64,000 bases of DNA from an uncultured Rhizobiaceae group bacterium (GCA_937930845.1 CALHBJ010000007.1:279701-343700), one strand, 5' to 3'. Positions 44,480 through 53,852 are shown, counted from the first letter of the stretch. The notes: generated by a model from the letters alone, not told the origin. Numbers and translations: made by a program.

Positions 44480-44872
44480 ATGCGCTTTTCAACACTTGTA
44501 ATTTTATCCGGCTGCACTTTGCTTGTTGGATGTCAAACGGCGGCGCGCGGCACCACCGACACAGTCAAAATATTTGTCTCCCCCAGCTCAGCTAAAGTAA
44601 CAACGTCGCTTGGCCAAACCTGCACCAGCCCGTGCAGTTTGAAAGTGAAGCGCCGCAAGAAGTTCACCGTAACCGCCTCAAAACGTGGCTATGCGCCTCA
44701 AACGGTCAAAGTCGGCATCAAGCTGGATAAGAAATCAGCCCTCAAAACGGCTGGCAGCTTCATCGTGCCCGGCGGCAGCGCGCTGGTGGCCGTGGATGCA
44801 ATCACACGCGCCAATTACGATCATTATCCCAATCCGGTGCGCATCAAGCTAAAGCGCCATCGGGGCAGCTAA
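44480..44872 (+). CDS. Small lipoprotein, second of a tandem pair
   Basis: 130 residues from ATG 44480. Signal MRFSTLVILSGCTLLVGC contains two potential lipoboxes (ILSGC and LLVGC); the second fits the distance better. The mature part repeats the plan of its neighbour: ARGTTDTVKIFVSPSSAKVTT, a Cys pair in QTCTSPC, KRRKKFTVTASKRGYAPQ, a Gly-rich region and NYDHYPNPVRIKL at the end. The two genes (83 bases apart) appear to be a diverged duplication. It converges with rarA, ten bases between stops. Confidence 0.82.
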   Translation: MRFSTLVILSGCTLLVGCQTAARGTTDTVKIFVSPSSAKVTTSLGQTCTSPCSLKVKRRKKFTVTASKRGYAPQTVKVGIKLDKKSALKTAGSFIVPGGSALVAVDAITRANYDHYPNPVRIKLKRHRGS

Positions 44873-44882
44873 TGCTTTCGCG

Positions 44883-46202
44883 CTAATCTTCGCCACGTTC
44901 GCTGCGTAATTTGCGCCAATAGTCCAGCCGCTTCCTGATGTCACGCTCAAATCCACGGTCGACCGGCTCGTAGAATTCCTGCCGCCCCAGCTTTTCTGGA
45001 AAATAGTTCTGCCCCGAAAAGCCATCGGGTGCATCATGGTCATATCTGTAGCCGGATCCGTAGCCCTCTTCTTTCATCAGTTTTGTGGGAGCATTGAGTA
45101 TGTGCTTGGGTGGCGGCAGCGACCCGCCCTCTTTCGCAACCCGGCGCGCCGCCTTGAAAGCCTTGTACACGGCGTTGGATTTCGGTGCCGTTGCCAGATA
45201 AACACAGGCCTGGGCCAAAGCCAGTTCTCCTTCCGGCGATCCTAAAAAATCATAGGCGTCCTTCGCCGCGTTTGCGACCACAAGCGCCTGCGGGTCTGCC
45301 ATGCCGATATCTTCCGACGCCATGCGCACCAAACGCCGCCCCAGGAACAGCGGATCTTCCCCCGCATCAAACATGCGCATGAGATAGTAAAGTGCTGCAT
45401 TTGGATCTGAACCGCGCACAGATTTATGCAGCGCGGAGATAAGGTTGTAATGCCCGTCCTGCCCCTTGTCATATATGGGCGCCCGGCGCTGGAGAATTTC
45501 CTGCAGGACTTTTGCATCGAATATTTCACCCTCAACAGCCGAGCGCCACACCTCTTCAACCAGTGTGAGGATTGCGCGCCCATCGCCATCGGCCATGCGC
45601 ACCAATACCTGACGGGCTTCTTCATCAAGGGGCAAACCCTTTCCCTCGGCTTCCTCCGCCCGCTGCATCAGCGCGTTTAAACTGTCCGTATCATGGGCTT
45701 TGAAAGTCAAAACCCGCGCGCGCGACAACACGGCTGCATTGAGTTCAAAGGATGGGTTTTCTGTCGTTGCCCCCACCAAAGTGATAGTGCCATCCTCCAT
45801 AACAGGCAAAAAGGAATCCTGCTGGGCGCGGTTGAAACGATGAATTTCATCGACGAATAACAGCGTTGTCACCCCGTTTTCAGCGCGCAAACGCGCCGCA
45901 TCAAAAACCTTCTTTAAATCTGCAACACCTGAAAATATGGCCGATATCTGCTCGAAATGATGATCCCCCGCATCGGCAAGAAGGCGCGCCACGGTTGTCT
46001 TTCCCGTGCCGGGTGGCCCCCAAAACACTAGGCTGCCCAGGGTCCGGGCCGCCAGCAACCTGGTCAACACGCCTTCAGGGCCAAGCAGGTGCGGCTGTCC
46101 CACAACATCAGCCAGAGATTGGGGTCGCAGCCGGTCCGCCAACGGGCGGTTGGCACGCCCCTGCGATGCAAAAGGCGCATCGGATTTGAACAGATCAGAC
46201 AC
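44883..46202 (-). CDS. rarA: Replication-associated recombination protein A (AAA+ ATPase)
   Basis: 439 residues from ATG 46202. RarA (MgsA) is a clamp-loader-like AAA+ ATPase acting at stalled forks and on SSB-bound DNA ends. Motifs: RPQSLADVVGQPHLLG at the start, Walker A in GPPGTGKTT, Walker B in LFVDEIHRFN, sensor I in GATTENPSFEL, and the helical C-terminal domain with RGSDPNAALYYLMRML-like sequence (here RMF) and KSNAVYKAFKAA. Full length. It lies 14 bases downstream of degQ on the same strand. Confidence 0.96.
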   Translation of the reverse strand: MSDLFKSDAPFASQGRANRPLADRLRPQSLADVVGQPHLLGPEGVLTRLLAARTLGSLVFWGPPGTGKTTVARLLADAGDHHFEQISAIFSGVADLKKVFDAARLRAENGVTTLLFVDEIHRFNRAQQDSFLPVMEDGTITLVGATTENPSFELNAAVLSRARVLTFKAHDTDSLNALMQRAEEAEGKGLPLDEEARQVLVRMADGDGRAILTLVEEVWRSAVEGEIFDAKVLQEILQRRAPIYDKGQDGHYNLISALHKSVRGSDPNAALYYLMRMFDAGEDPLFLGRRLVRMASEDIGMADPQALVVANAAKDAYDFLGSPEGELALAQACVYLATAPKSNAVYKAFKAARRVAKEGGSLPPPKHILNAPTKLMKEEGYGSGYRYDHDAPDGFSGQNYFPEKLGRQEFYEPVDRGFERDIRKRLDYWRKLRSERGED

Positions 46203-46216
46203 CGACTATCCCATAC

Positions 46217-47677
46217 TCAACGGATGAAACGGCTGAACCTGCGCCCGTTTCGTTCAAGGATATAGCCCCACCCCCGTCTGTTCGACCGAACCAGCCGGTC
46301 CAGCATGCGGGTATTTGTGATTTCCTGTTCGTTGATTTCGATCAGGATGTCACCGGGTTGAAATCCAAAACGGCGGGCCGGACTGCGCGGGTCCACGCCG
46401 ACGATAACAACTCCCGAAATGGTTGTGGGAATGCGCAATTCCTGCGCCACCCGCGGTGACAGATTGGCCACCTGCGCCCCGGTAAAGGGAGATCGACCAC
46501 CGATCACGCGCAAGTCGCGCGGCGGATCTTCCGGCGCAGGCATCAGGGCAAGCGCCACTTTCTTTTCATTGTTCCTGGATAACACAGTCAGTTCCACCTC
46601 GCGGCCATTGCCAGCAGTGGTAAAGCGATAGCCAAGCGCATCCACATGTTCGACGGTCTTGCCGTCAATCCGCAGCACAACATCGCCAAGTTGCAGCCCG
46701 GCTTTCTCCGCCGGTCCGCCCTTCATCACTTTAGACACCAGCGCTCCGCTGGGGCGGGGCAACCCAAGGGAACTGGCAATATCCGGCGTGACAGTTTGAA
46801 AACTGGCACCGATCCAGGGGCGCAAGAGCACATCGCTGCCCTGGCGCACACTGTCCAAAACAACCTTCACCATGTTCGACGGCACGGCAAAACCGATTCC
46901 GTTGGAACCACCGGAACGGGTGAATATGGATGTATTAATGCCAATCAGGCGGCCACGCATATCAATCAAGGCACCCCCCGAATTACCCGGATTGATGGAC
47001 GCATCCGTTTGAATGAAAAAACCAAAATCATCCTTGCCACGCTGGCTGCGCGCAAGCGCCGAGACGATCCCGCTGGTGACGGTCTGCCCCACACCAAATG
47101 GATTGCCCAATGCCAGCACAAGGTCGCCCACTTCCAGATCTTCCGCATCGCCCAAGGGCACAATTGGAAACAACTCATCCGTTTCCATTTTAAGGACAGC
47201 CAGATCGGAGCGTTCATCTACCAGTTTGATTTCTGCAGAAAACTCGCGACCATCCGCCAAAGCCACTTTAACTTCACTGGCATTTTTGATGACGTGGTGG
47301 TTGGTGATCACAATACCATCTTCGCCAACAATCACGCCCGATCCCAATGATTGGGACGAGCGGCGGCGCTGCCTGCCAAATGCGTTTGGCCCAAAGAACT
47401 GCTCAAAAAACGGATCGCCTGCAAAGGGGGAACTACGCGGTTCCATACGCACCGCCGCATAGACATTGACCACTGCTGGCGCTGCCTTTTTAACCAGAGG
47501 CGCATAGGAATAACGAATGGCCTCCATGGACTGGGGCAATTCCCGCACAATGGACTTGCTGCCGCGCAGTTCCGTGGAACTGTCCTGCGCCATGATCATG
47601 GTTGCACCATTGACCACCAGGGCGATCAATACGGCAAATATGGCAACAAACAATCTGTTGGATCTTAGGATTTTCAA
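46217..47677 (-). CDS. degQ: DegQ/DegP family periplasmic serine protease with two PDZ domains
   Basis: 486 residues from ATG 47677. A membrane-spanning signal/anchor (RLFVAIFAVLIALVVNGATM) leads to the periplasm. The trypsin-like domain has the catalytic triad His (ITNHHVI), Asp (ERSDLAVL) and Ser (GNSGGAL). PDZ1 follows (WIGASFQTVTPDIASSLGL) and PDZ2 at the C-terminus (FGFQPGDILIEINEQEI). It degrades misfolded envelope proteins. It reads into rarA. In Rhizobiales this gene commonly lies between rplQ and rarA; here a reductase gene is inserted between rplQ and degQ. Confidence 0.93.
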   Translation of the reverse strand: MKILRSNRLFVAIFAVLIALVVNGATMIMAQDSSTELRGSKSIVRELPQSMEAIRYSYAPLVKKAAPAVVNVYAAVRMEPRSSPFAGDPFFEQFFGPNAFGRQRRRSSQSLGSGVIVGEDGIVITNHHVIKNASEVKVALADGREFSAEIKLVDERSDLAVLKMETDELFPIVPLGDAEDLEVGDLVLALGNPFGVGQTVTSGIVSALARSQRGKDDFGFFIQTDASINPGNSGGALIDMRGRLIGINTSIFTRSGGSNGIGFAVPSNMVKVVLDSVRQGSDVLLRPWIGASFQTVTPDIASSLGLPRPSGALVSKVMKGGPAEKAGLQLGDVVLRIDGKTVEHVDALGYRFTTAGNGREVELTVLSRNNEKKVALALMPAPEDPPRDLRVIGGRSPFTGAQVANLSPRVAQELRIPTTISGVVIVGVDPRSPARRFGFQPGDILIEINEQEITNTRMLDRLVRSNRRGWGYILERNGRRFSRFIR

Positions 47678-47725
47678 AACGTCGTCTCCAGCATGCGGAT
47701 ATGTTTAAACCGTTCACCGGTTCAT

Positions 47726-48742
47726 CTAAATCATTTGTCTATTGATGAGGCTGCGCCCCATTTCAATCAACCCATTTTCGCGTGAGATAAAGTCAACTTT
47801 GAGTTCCTGTTGCGCGAGAGCACTGTCCAATTCGTAGACACGACCGATTTCCGGCAAAATACCACGTACCGACCTATCAAACAGCGCTAAAACATGCATG
47901 AGTGCCCTGGACGCTTGAAATCGGGGGAGTTTGCCCCCTTCAGCGGGAAAAGCAGCACGCAACGTGCGGGCAATATCAATCATTTCCATTGTTCCCGCAC
48001 TGAGCAGATAACGCTTACCGCTGGCACTTTCACTTTCCATTGCGTTGACATGGGCGGTGGCGACATCGCGCACATCAACAATGCCGAAGCACAAGCGGGG
48101 CACAGCCGGGTATTTCCCTTTGAAGAACTGTCGAATGAGTTCGCCCGATGTGCTGATCGTATCATCGAGCAGCGGTCCCACAACGAAGCTGGGGTTCATC
48201 ACCGTAAGTTGCGGCCCACCATGGGTTTCCACATCATGCCAGGCGGCCTGTTCAGCCAGTGTCTTGGAAAGCGAATAGGCTCGGATATCCTTCGATTGCG
48301 TGTCGGACCAATCCGTCTCGGTATAGACATAGCCAGGCTGTTTATCCGAACGATTGGTCACCGCCACCGTGGAAGACGTGAGCACGACCTTTGGAATGCC
48401 CGCCTCTCTGGCATATTTTAGAACACGCAACGCCCCTTCCCGCGCGGGCGGCACAAGGGCCATTTTGTCAGCCGGTTCAGCCATGGGAAATGGTGACGCA
48501 ATGTGTTGGACAAAATCACAACCGGCCATGGCATCACGCCAGCCTTCATCCACTTCCAGATCAAGCTCGATCACCTCCAGCCGGTCCGCCCCATGCCCCA
48601 GGCCTTCATAGAGGGATCGCAGGCGCGTCTCGGCCTCCAGACTGCGCGTGGTGCCCCGCACACGATATCCGCGCTCCAGCAACTCCCGCGCCACATGCCC
48701 GGCTATGAATCCGGTGATCCCGGTCACAAGAACAGTTTTCAT
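47726..48742 (-). CDS. NAD(P)-dependent reductase of the dihydroflavonol 4-reductase-like SDR family
   Basis: 338 residues from ATG 48742. An extended SDR: N-terminal nucleotide-binding GITGFIAGHVARELLERGY, the catalytic Ser in LTSSTVAV and YxxxK in AYSLSKTLAEQ, and NPSFVVGP as the substrate-side motif. The relatives reduce aldehydes or ketones, or act on sterol/flavonoid-like substrates; the true substrate is unknown. It sits between the rplQ terminator and degQ on the minus strand, apparently as a separate transcription unit from the ribosomal genes. Confidence 0.9.
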   Translation of the reverse strand: MKTVLVTGITGFIAGHVARELLERGYRVRGTTRSLEAETRLRSLYEGLGHGADRLEVIELDLEVDEGWRDAMAGCDFVQHIASPFPMAEPADKMALVPPAREGALRVLKYAREAGIPKVVLTSSTVAVTNRSDKQPGYVYTETDWSDTQSKDIRAYSLSKTLAEQAAWHDVETHGGPQLTVMNPSFVVGPLLDDTISTSGELIRQFFKGKYPAVPRLCFGIVDVRDVATAHVNAMESESASGKRYLLSAGTMEMIDIARTLRAAFPAEGGKLPRFQASRALMHVLALFDRSVRGILPEIGRVYELDSALAQQELKVDFISRENGLIEMGRSLINRQMI

Positions 48743-48797
48743 CTACGCGCTTTCCACAATGAGAAACAAGATCAGCCCATTGATCCCACCAGACAAC

Positions 48798-48834
48798 AAA
48801 AAGGGCCGCCTGAAAATTAACTCCAGACGGCCCC
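48798..48834 (-). terminator. Rho-independent terminator of the alpha operon (after rplQ)
   Basis: On the minus strand GGGGCCG and CTG pair with CAG and CGGCCC around an AT-rich loop, followed by TTTTTG. It starts 27 bases after the rplQ stop, ending the ribosomal cluster. Confidence 0.88.
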
Positions 48835-48860
48835 AATTGATATCAGCAATGTGGATGGTG

Positions 48861-49307
48861 CTATGCGGCGGCTTCGGCCTTAACTTCACCTTCTTCCACG
48901 GCTTCTTCAGCTTCCAGGCGTTCGCGGTCAACCTTACCCTTGGCATCCACGTCACGGTCAACAAGCTCGATCACTGCCATGGGTGCATTGTCGCCATAGC
49001 GGAAACCGGCTTTCAAAACGCGGGTATAACCACCGGCTCGCTCTTTGTAGCGGTCACCAAGAACAGCGAACAATTTGCGCACGGCTTCTGCGTCCTGCAA
49101 CTGAGACATTGCCTGGCGACGAGCATGAAGGTCGCCGCGCTTGCCCAATGTGATCAGTTTATCAACGACGGAACGCAATTCTTTTGCCTTTGGCAAAGTT
49201 GTGACGATCTGTTCATGGGTGAGCAACGACACGGACATGTTCTTGAACATGGCTTTGCGGTGGCTCTGTGTGCGGTTGAACTTACGCCCTTGTTTGCGGT
49301 GTCTCAT
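48861..49307 (-). CDS. rplQ: 50S ribosomal protein L17
   Basis: 148 residues from ATG 49307, last gene of the alpha operon. L17 is an early-binding protein near the exit tunnel. The start [20 protein letters not shown] is diagnostic. The chain is longer than the E. coli protein (127 residues) because of a C-terminal acidic and Ala-rich extension ([20 protein letters not shown]). Confidence 0.98.
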   Translation of the reverse strand: MRHRKQGRKFNRTQSHRKAMFKNMSVSLLTHEQIVTTLPKAKELRSVVDKLITLGKRGDLHARRQAMSQLQDAEAVRKLFAVLGDRYKERAGGYTRVLKAGFRYGDNAPMAVIELVDRDVDAKGKVDRERLEAEEAVEEGEVKAEAAA

Positions 49308-49364
49308 ATGCCTTCTCCTTAGGAATAAAGCTCCGGCCTAGGACTTAAGCCCGGAGCGTTGATA

Positions 49365-50372
49365 TTAGTACTGGTCTTCGTAGCGCTTGGCGAGATCTTC
49401 GATGTTCTCCGGCGGCCAGGCAGGAATTTCCATGCCAAGATGCAGGCCCATAGTGGCGAGAACTTCTTTGATTTCGTTCAATGACTTGCGGCCAAAGTTC
49501 GGCGTGCGCAGCATTTCGCCTTCGGTTTTCTGAATCAGATCGCCGATATAAACGATATTGTCGTTCTTCAGGCAGTTTGCGGAACGGACGGAAAGCTCCA
49601 ACTCGTCCACTTTCTTCAACAGAGCCGGGTTGAACGCCAACTCGGTCACCTGCTCCTGAACAACCTCTTTTTGAGGCTCTTCGAAGTTCACGAAGATGGA
49701 CAGCTGATCCTGCAAAATACGCGCAGCATAGGCCACGGCATCGTCCGGTGTTACCGAACCGTCCGTTTCCACGGTCAGCGTCAGTTTATCATAATCGAGA
49801 ACCTGACCTTCACGTGTGTTCTCAGTCTTGTAGGAGACTTTTCTCACAGGTGAGTAGAGGCTATCGACAGGGATAAGACCGATTGGTGCATCTTCCGGGC
49901 GGTTACGCTCGGCAGCCACATAGCCTTTACCGGTGTTGACGGTGAATTCCATGCGGATTTCAGCGTCCTCATCAAGCGTGCAAAGAACCAGTTCAGGGTT
50001 CAGAATTTCGATATCACCAACAGTCTGAATGTCGCCTGCGGTAACAGCGCCGGCACCTTCTTTGCGCACAACCATGCGCTTGGGGCCTTCGCCTTCCATG
50101 CGGATTGCAAGTGATTTGATGTTCAAAATGATGTCCGTGACATCTTCACGAACGCCAGGAATAGAGGAAAATTCGTGCAGTACGCCGTCAATCTGAACAG
50201 CGGTAACAGCCGCGCCCTGAAGCGATGACAGCAGTACACGACGCAAAGCATTGCCAAGTGTGAGACCGAAGCCACGCTCCAGTGGTTCTGCAATAAGAGT
50301 ACCCTTGCTGCCGGAAGAGGAAACCTCAAGCTTGTTGGGTTTGATCAGTTCCTGCCAGTTTCTATGGATCAT
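49365..50372 (-). CDS. rpoA: RNA polymerase alpha subunit
   Basis: 335 residues from ATG 50372. The N-terminal domain (to about residue 235) assembles the polymerase core ([22 protein letters not shown]); the C-terminal domain (about 250-320, [20 protein letters not shown] and [12 protein letters not shown]) contacts UP elements and activators. Full length and typical of alphaproteobacteria. A GC-rich hairpin lies between rpsK and this gene. Confidence 0.98.
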   Translation of the reverse strand: MIHRNWQELIKPNKLEVSSSGSKGTLIAEPLERGFGLTLGNALRRVLLSSLQGAAVTAVQIDGVLHEFSSIPGVREDVTDIILNIKSLAIRMEGEGPKRMVVRKEGAGAVTAGDIQTVGDIEILNPELVLCTLDEDAEIRMEFTVNTGKGYVAAERNRPEDAPIGLIPVDSLYSPVRKVSYKTENTREGQVLDYDKLTLTVETDGSVTPDDAVAYAARILQDQLSIFVNFEEPQKEVVQEQVTELAFNPALLKKVDELELSVRSANCLKNDNIVYIGDLIQKTEGEMLRTPNFGRKSLNEIKEVLATMGLHLGMEIPAWPPENIEDLAKRYEDQY

Positions 50373-50427
50373 TGAAAAATCCTTCCGAATGAATTGTCGC
50401 CATCCAATCGCAACAACATACGTAATT

Positions 50428-50450
50428 GCCCCGCAGGATGGGTGCGGGGC
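50428..50450. other. GC hairpin between rpsK and rpoA
   Basis: GCCCCGC (50428-50434) pairs with GCGGGGC (50444-50450) around a nine-base loop. The T tract (TTTT) follows on the plus strand, not the minus strand, so it would not act as an intrinsic terminator for the operon; it could stop antisense transcription or stabilise a processed mRNA end. Confidence 0.6.
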
Positions 50451-50465
50451 TTTTGAAAACTCAGA

Positions 50466-50855
50466 TCAGACGCGACGCTGCTTGCGTGCACGGCAACCGT
50501 TATGCGGCACCGATGTCACATCGCGAATGGATGTGATGACAAATCCGATTGACTGCAACGCACGCAGCGCTGATTCACGACCGGAACCTGGACCACGCAC
50601 TTCAACTTCCAATGTTTTCATGCCGTGATCCTGGGCTTTTTTGCCCGCATCCTCTGCAGCCACCTGGGCGGCGAAAGGCGTGGATTTACGAGAGCCCTTA
50701 AAGCCCTGTGCACCGGCGGAAGACCACGAAATCGTGTTGCCCTGGGCATCGGTAATCGTGATCATTGTATTGTTGAATGTTGAGTTCACGTGGGCAACGC
50801 CCGACGCGATATTCTTTCGTTCGCGACGTTTTACGCGCGCGGCATCTTTTGCCAT
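50466..50855 (-). CDS. rpsK: 30S ribosomal protein S11
   Basis: 129 residues from ATG 50855. S11 shapes the platform of the 30S subunit near the E site mRNA path. Conserved regions: [34 protein letters not shown] and the C-terminal [16 protein letters not shown]. Located between rpsM and rpoA, with an unusually wide 121-base gap to rpsM. Confidence 0.98.
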   Translation of the reverse strand: MAKDAARVKRRERKNIASGVAHVNSTFNNTMITITDAQGNTISWSSAGAQGFKGSRKSTPFAAQVAAEDAGKKAQDHGMKTLEVEVRGPGSGRESALRALQSIGFVITSIRDVTSVPHNGCRARKQRRV

Positions 50856-50976
50856 TTTCTGTCCTTTTCAAGATATGATCGCCGCCGTAATTCCAGCGGC
50901 TACACCGAATTCAGCCTTCGGGCCAACCCCCCGGCCAAAACCATTAAAGCGGAGCCGGAAGCCCGGCCCCTGCCCC

Positions 50977-51345
50977 TTACTTTTTCTTGCCGGCGATTGC
51001 CTTGGCTGGACCCTTACGGGTGCGCGCATTGGTATGCGTGCGCTGGCCACGTACAGGCAGACTGCGGCGGTGGCGCAAGCCACGGTAGCAACCAAGATCC
51101 ATGAGACGTTTGATGTTCATGGAAACTTCGCGACGAAGATCGCCCTCAACCATGTAATCGCGGTCGATGATTTCGCGGATCTGAAGCACTTCAGCATCAG
51201 AAAGCTGATTAACACGACGTTCAGCCGGAATATTGGCCTTCGTGATAATGTCAGCAGCATGTTTTTGACCGATGCCATGAATATACTGCAGGGCAATGAC
51301 GGTGCGTTTGTTAGTCGGAATGTTGACGCCAGCGATACGAGCCAC
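50977..51345 (-). CDS. rpsM: 30S ribosomal protein S13
   Basis: 122 residues from GTG 51345. The start is decided by AAGGAG seven bases upstream of this GTG and by the resulting N-terminus (M)[14 protein letters not shown], identical in plan to other S13 proteins; an ATG 24 bases further upstream would add eight extra residues. S13 lies at the head of the 30S subunit and contacts the 50S subunit and P-site tRNA. The C-terminal [20 protein letters not shown] is typical. First gene after a probable promoter. Confidence 0.97.
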   Translation of the reverse strand: MARIAGVNIPTNKRTVIALQYIHGIGQKHAADIITKANIPAERRVNQLSDAEVLQIREIIDRDYMVEGDLRREVSMNIKRLMDLGCYRGLRHRRSLPVRGQRTHTNARTRKGPAKAIAGKKK

Positions 51346-51510
51346 GCTGATCTCCTTGATGTTCGCCAATTACCACCGCATTTACGGGGCAGTTTGGACA
51401 TTTGTATGCGCTCAAAAGCGACCCATTACAGGCCTAAAACCCGAAAGCGACCGCTCCGAGCATAAACCATGCCCGAATCCGACCGCAAAATTGTCGCGAA
51501 TTATCGGGCT

Positions 51511-51539
51511 TTACTAGGCCCATTCGCGGGATGCGTCAA
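51511..51539 (-). promoter_or_regulatory. Probable sigma-70 promoter of rpsM-rpsK-rpoA-rplQ
   Basis: On the minus strand: -35 TTGACG (51539-51534), a 17-base spacer, -10 TAGTAA (51516-51511). It lies in the 244-base gap between adk and rpsM and would give a leader of about 160 bases. Five of six -35 bases match the consensus and the spacing is optimal. Confidence 0.6.
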
Positions 51540-51540
51540 C

Positions 51541-51564
51541 AGGGGGTGCACAAATTAGCCCCCT
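51541..51564 (-). terminator. Hairpin downstream of adk
   Basis: AGGGGG and CCCCCT form a six-base-pair stem around a 12-base AT-rich loop, 26 bases after the adk stop and directly abutting the -35 box of the next promoter. No T run follows on the minus strand, so it is at best a partial terminator. Confidence 0.45.
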
Positions 51565-51589
51565 CTTGGCACAACCATGAATATCTTTG

Positions 51590-52240
51590 TTAAACGGCGG
51601 AAAGAACACCGTTGATTTCGTCGCTCACAGCATCAATCGACGCCATGCCGTCAACCGTCTTCAGCTTATCTTTTGCGTAGTAATAGCCAATCAGCGGCGA
51701 GGTTTCTTTGTAGTAGACCTGCAACCGTGTGCGCATCGCTTCCGCGTTGTCATCTGGACGGCGCTTGAACTGGGAATTGCCGCATTTATCACAAACGCCT
51801 TCCTTGGCAGGCATATTCAGCGTGTCGTGATATCCGGTACCACATACGGCGCAGGTATAGCGCCCCGCCACCCGCTCAACCATCGCGTCATCGTCCACAC
51901 GCAGTTCCACAACGGCGTTCAGTTCACTATTGCGCTCACCCAGCATAGCCTCAACTGCATCGGCCTGCGGCAACGTGCGCGGATACCCGTCAAGAATGAA
52001 CCCATTGGCACAATCGTCCTGGTCTATCCGTTCTGCTACGATTGCATTGACCACATCATCGGAAACCAGATTGCCTGCATCCATGATGGCCTTGGCTTTC
52101 AGGCCGGTTTCCGTGCCAGCCGCAACCGCTGCACGCAACATGTCACCTGTCGACAATTGCGGTATATTGTATTTCTCCACAAGACGAAGGGCTTGCGTGC
52201 CCTTCCCTGCGCCAGGAGGACCGAGAAGAATGAGTCTCAT
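51590..52240 (-). CDS. adk: Adenylate kinase
   Basis: 216 residues from ATG 52240. Converts ATP and AMP to two ADP. P-loop GPPGAGKGTQA at the N-terminus; the LID domain carries four cysteines (CAVCGTGYH and CDKCGN), so it is the zinc-binding long form, and the AMP-binding loop is in DGYPRTLPQADA. The start overlaps the secY stop by four bases (ATGA), the usual translational coupling. Confidence 0.97.
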   Translation of the reverse strand: MRLILLGPPGAGKGTQALRLVEKYNIPQLSTGDMLRAAVAAGTETGLKAKAIMDAGNLVSDDVVNAIVAERIDQDDCANGFILDGYPRTLPQADAVEAMLGERNSELNAVVELRVDDDAMVERVAGRYTCAVCGTGYHDTLNMPAKEGVCDKCGNSQFKRRPDDNAEAMRTRLQVYYKETSPLIGYYYAKDKLKTVDGMASIDAVSDEINGVLSAV

Positions 52241-53604
52241 TTTCTGCGCTTGCCCCCTCTGGGTTTAGGCTGGCCTTTGCCGCCCCGCAATTTCGATTTC
52301 GCAATCAGGCCTTCATATTGCTGCGCAAACAGATGGCTTTGAACCTGCTGAACCGTATCCATGGTCACGCTGACAACAATAAGCAGCGATGTTCCCCCAA
52401 GGAATACGGAAATGCCCAATCCGGTCAGAAACATTTCCGGAATGAGACAGACGAACACCAGATAAAGCGCACCCAGTGACGTAATGCGAGTCAGCACATA
52501 GTCGATATAGTCCGCCGTGCGATCACCGGGACGAATGCCGGGAATGAACCCGCCATGCTGCTTGAGATTGTCCGCCGTTTCCTTCGGATTAAACACGATT
52601 GCCGTGTAGAAGAACGCGAAGAACAAAATCATGCTGCCATAGAACATCAAATAGCCAGGCTGGCCACGGCCCAGGAATGCCGAGATTGCCGCCACCCATT
52701 CAGACTGGCCTTCCGGGCCGGAGAATCCGGTAATAGTTGCAGGGAGCAATAGCAGGGATGAAGCAAAGATCGGCGGAATAACACCGGCTGTGTTCAGCTT
52801 GAGCGGCAGGTGCGAAGAATCGCCCTGGAACATCTTATTGCCCACCTGTCGCTTGGGATACTGAATGAGCAAACGCCGCTGGGCCCGCTCAATGAACACG
52901 ATAAACGCAATCAGGCCCACAATGGACAACAGAACGGTCAGCATGGTCAGCGTGGAAATGGAGCCCGTGCTGCCCGCATCCAGAAGCTGGGCAAGAGCAG
53001 CGGGAAGTGCGGCAACAATTCCCGCAAAGATGATCAGCGAAATACCGTTACCAATGCCGCGCGCTGTAATTTGCTCACCCAGCCACATCAGGAACATCGT
53101 GCCACCAACAAGCGTCACAACCGTTGTCAAAATGAAGAACCAACCCGGATTAACCACCATGCCCGGCGCGTTGGAAAGACCAATGGCAATACCGTAGGCC
53201 TGTGCAGTTCCCAAAATCACCGTGCCATAACGGGTGTACTGGTTGATGACTTTGCGGCCCTGCTCGCCCTCTTTCTTGAGCGCCTCAAGCGAAGGCACCA
53301 CCGAGGTCATCAACTGCATGATGATCGATGAGGAAATATAGGGCATGATGCCAAGGGCAAAGATCGCCAAACGCTCCACGGCGCCGCCAGCAAACATGTT
53401 CACCAGCCCCAACACCCCCTGGCTCTGCTGCTGAAACGCAGCCGCCAATTGATCAGGATTGATGCCCGGCACCGGGATATATGTACCCAGACGGTACACA
53501 ATCAGTGCGATAAGCGTGAACCAGATCCGCTTCTTTAGGTCTGTCGCCTTCGAAAAGGTCGAGAAACTTAAGTTGGCGGCGAGTTGTTCGGCAGCTGAAG
53601 CCAT
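52237..53604 (-). CDS. secY: Preprotein translocase subunit SecY
   Basis: 455 residues from ATG 53604. The channel subunit of the Sec translocon, with ten membrane segments; recognisable are VYRLGTYIPVPGINP in TM1/plug region, GIMPYISSSIIMQLM, KEGEQGRKVINQYTRY and the cytoplasmic loop IEFAQRR-like (here ERAQRRLLIQYPKRQ), which contacts the ribosome and SecA. The C-terminus is basic (KLRGGKGQPKPRGGKRRK). A 290-base gap with a terminator separates it from rplO, so it is probably transcribed from its own promoter. Confidence 0.97.
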   Translation of the reverse strand: MASAAEQLAANLSFSTFSKATDLKKRIWFTLIALIVYRLGTYIPVPGINPDQLAAAFQQQSQGVLGLVNMFAGGAVERLAIFALGIMPYISSSIIMQLMTSVVPSLEALKKEGEQGRKVINQYTRYGTVILGTAQAYGIAIGLSNAPGMVVNPGWFFILTTVVTLVGGTMFLMWLGEQITARGIGNGISLIIFAGIVAALPAALAQLLDAGSTGSISTLTMLTVLLSIVGLIAFIVFIERAQRRLLIQYPKRQVGNKMFQGDSSHLPLKLNTAGVIPPIFASSLLLLPATITGFSGPEGQSEWVAAISAFLGRGQPGYLMFYGSMILFFAFFYTAIVFNPKETADNLKQHGGFIPGIRPGDRTADYIDYVLTRITSLGALYLVFVCLIPEMFLTGLGISVFLGGTSLLIVVSVTMDTVQQVQSHLFAQQYEGLIAKSKLRGGKGQPKPRGGKRRK

Positions 53605-53661
53605 TCAAATTCTCCTGTCATACCGCTCCATCTGCGGCAGAGACTATTCGTTCGACCCGTC

Positions 53662-53693
53662 TTAAAGCAGGTCTTTGCATAGAGCAAAGTCAA
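53662..53693 (-). promoter_or_regulatory. Candidate promoter of secY-adk
   Basis: On the minus strand a good -35 hexamer, TTGACT (53693-53688), lies about 85 bases before the secY start; the best -10 candidates (CTTTAA or TGCTTT, 18-20 bases downstream) are weak. The call depends on the terminator upstream making a promoter necessary. Confidence 0.3.
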
Positions 53694-53852
53694 TCCGTCA
53701 CATGGGAACGATCAGCCCGGAATCCAAAGATTAATTGGGCATTCGTACACACTATTTTTCATAACGCTGCGGTTTCAAGCGACAATCGCGTGCCACACAA
53801 GGTTACAAAAGAAAAAGCAGGAGATGCTATTTGCATGCCCCTGCCCCAAAAC

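Noticed and set aside
43425..44872. A defence or toxin-antitoxin system among the small genes near crcB
   Set aside because: The two small genes are lipoproteins with lipoboxes, and crcB is a standard fluoride channel.
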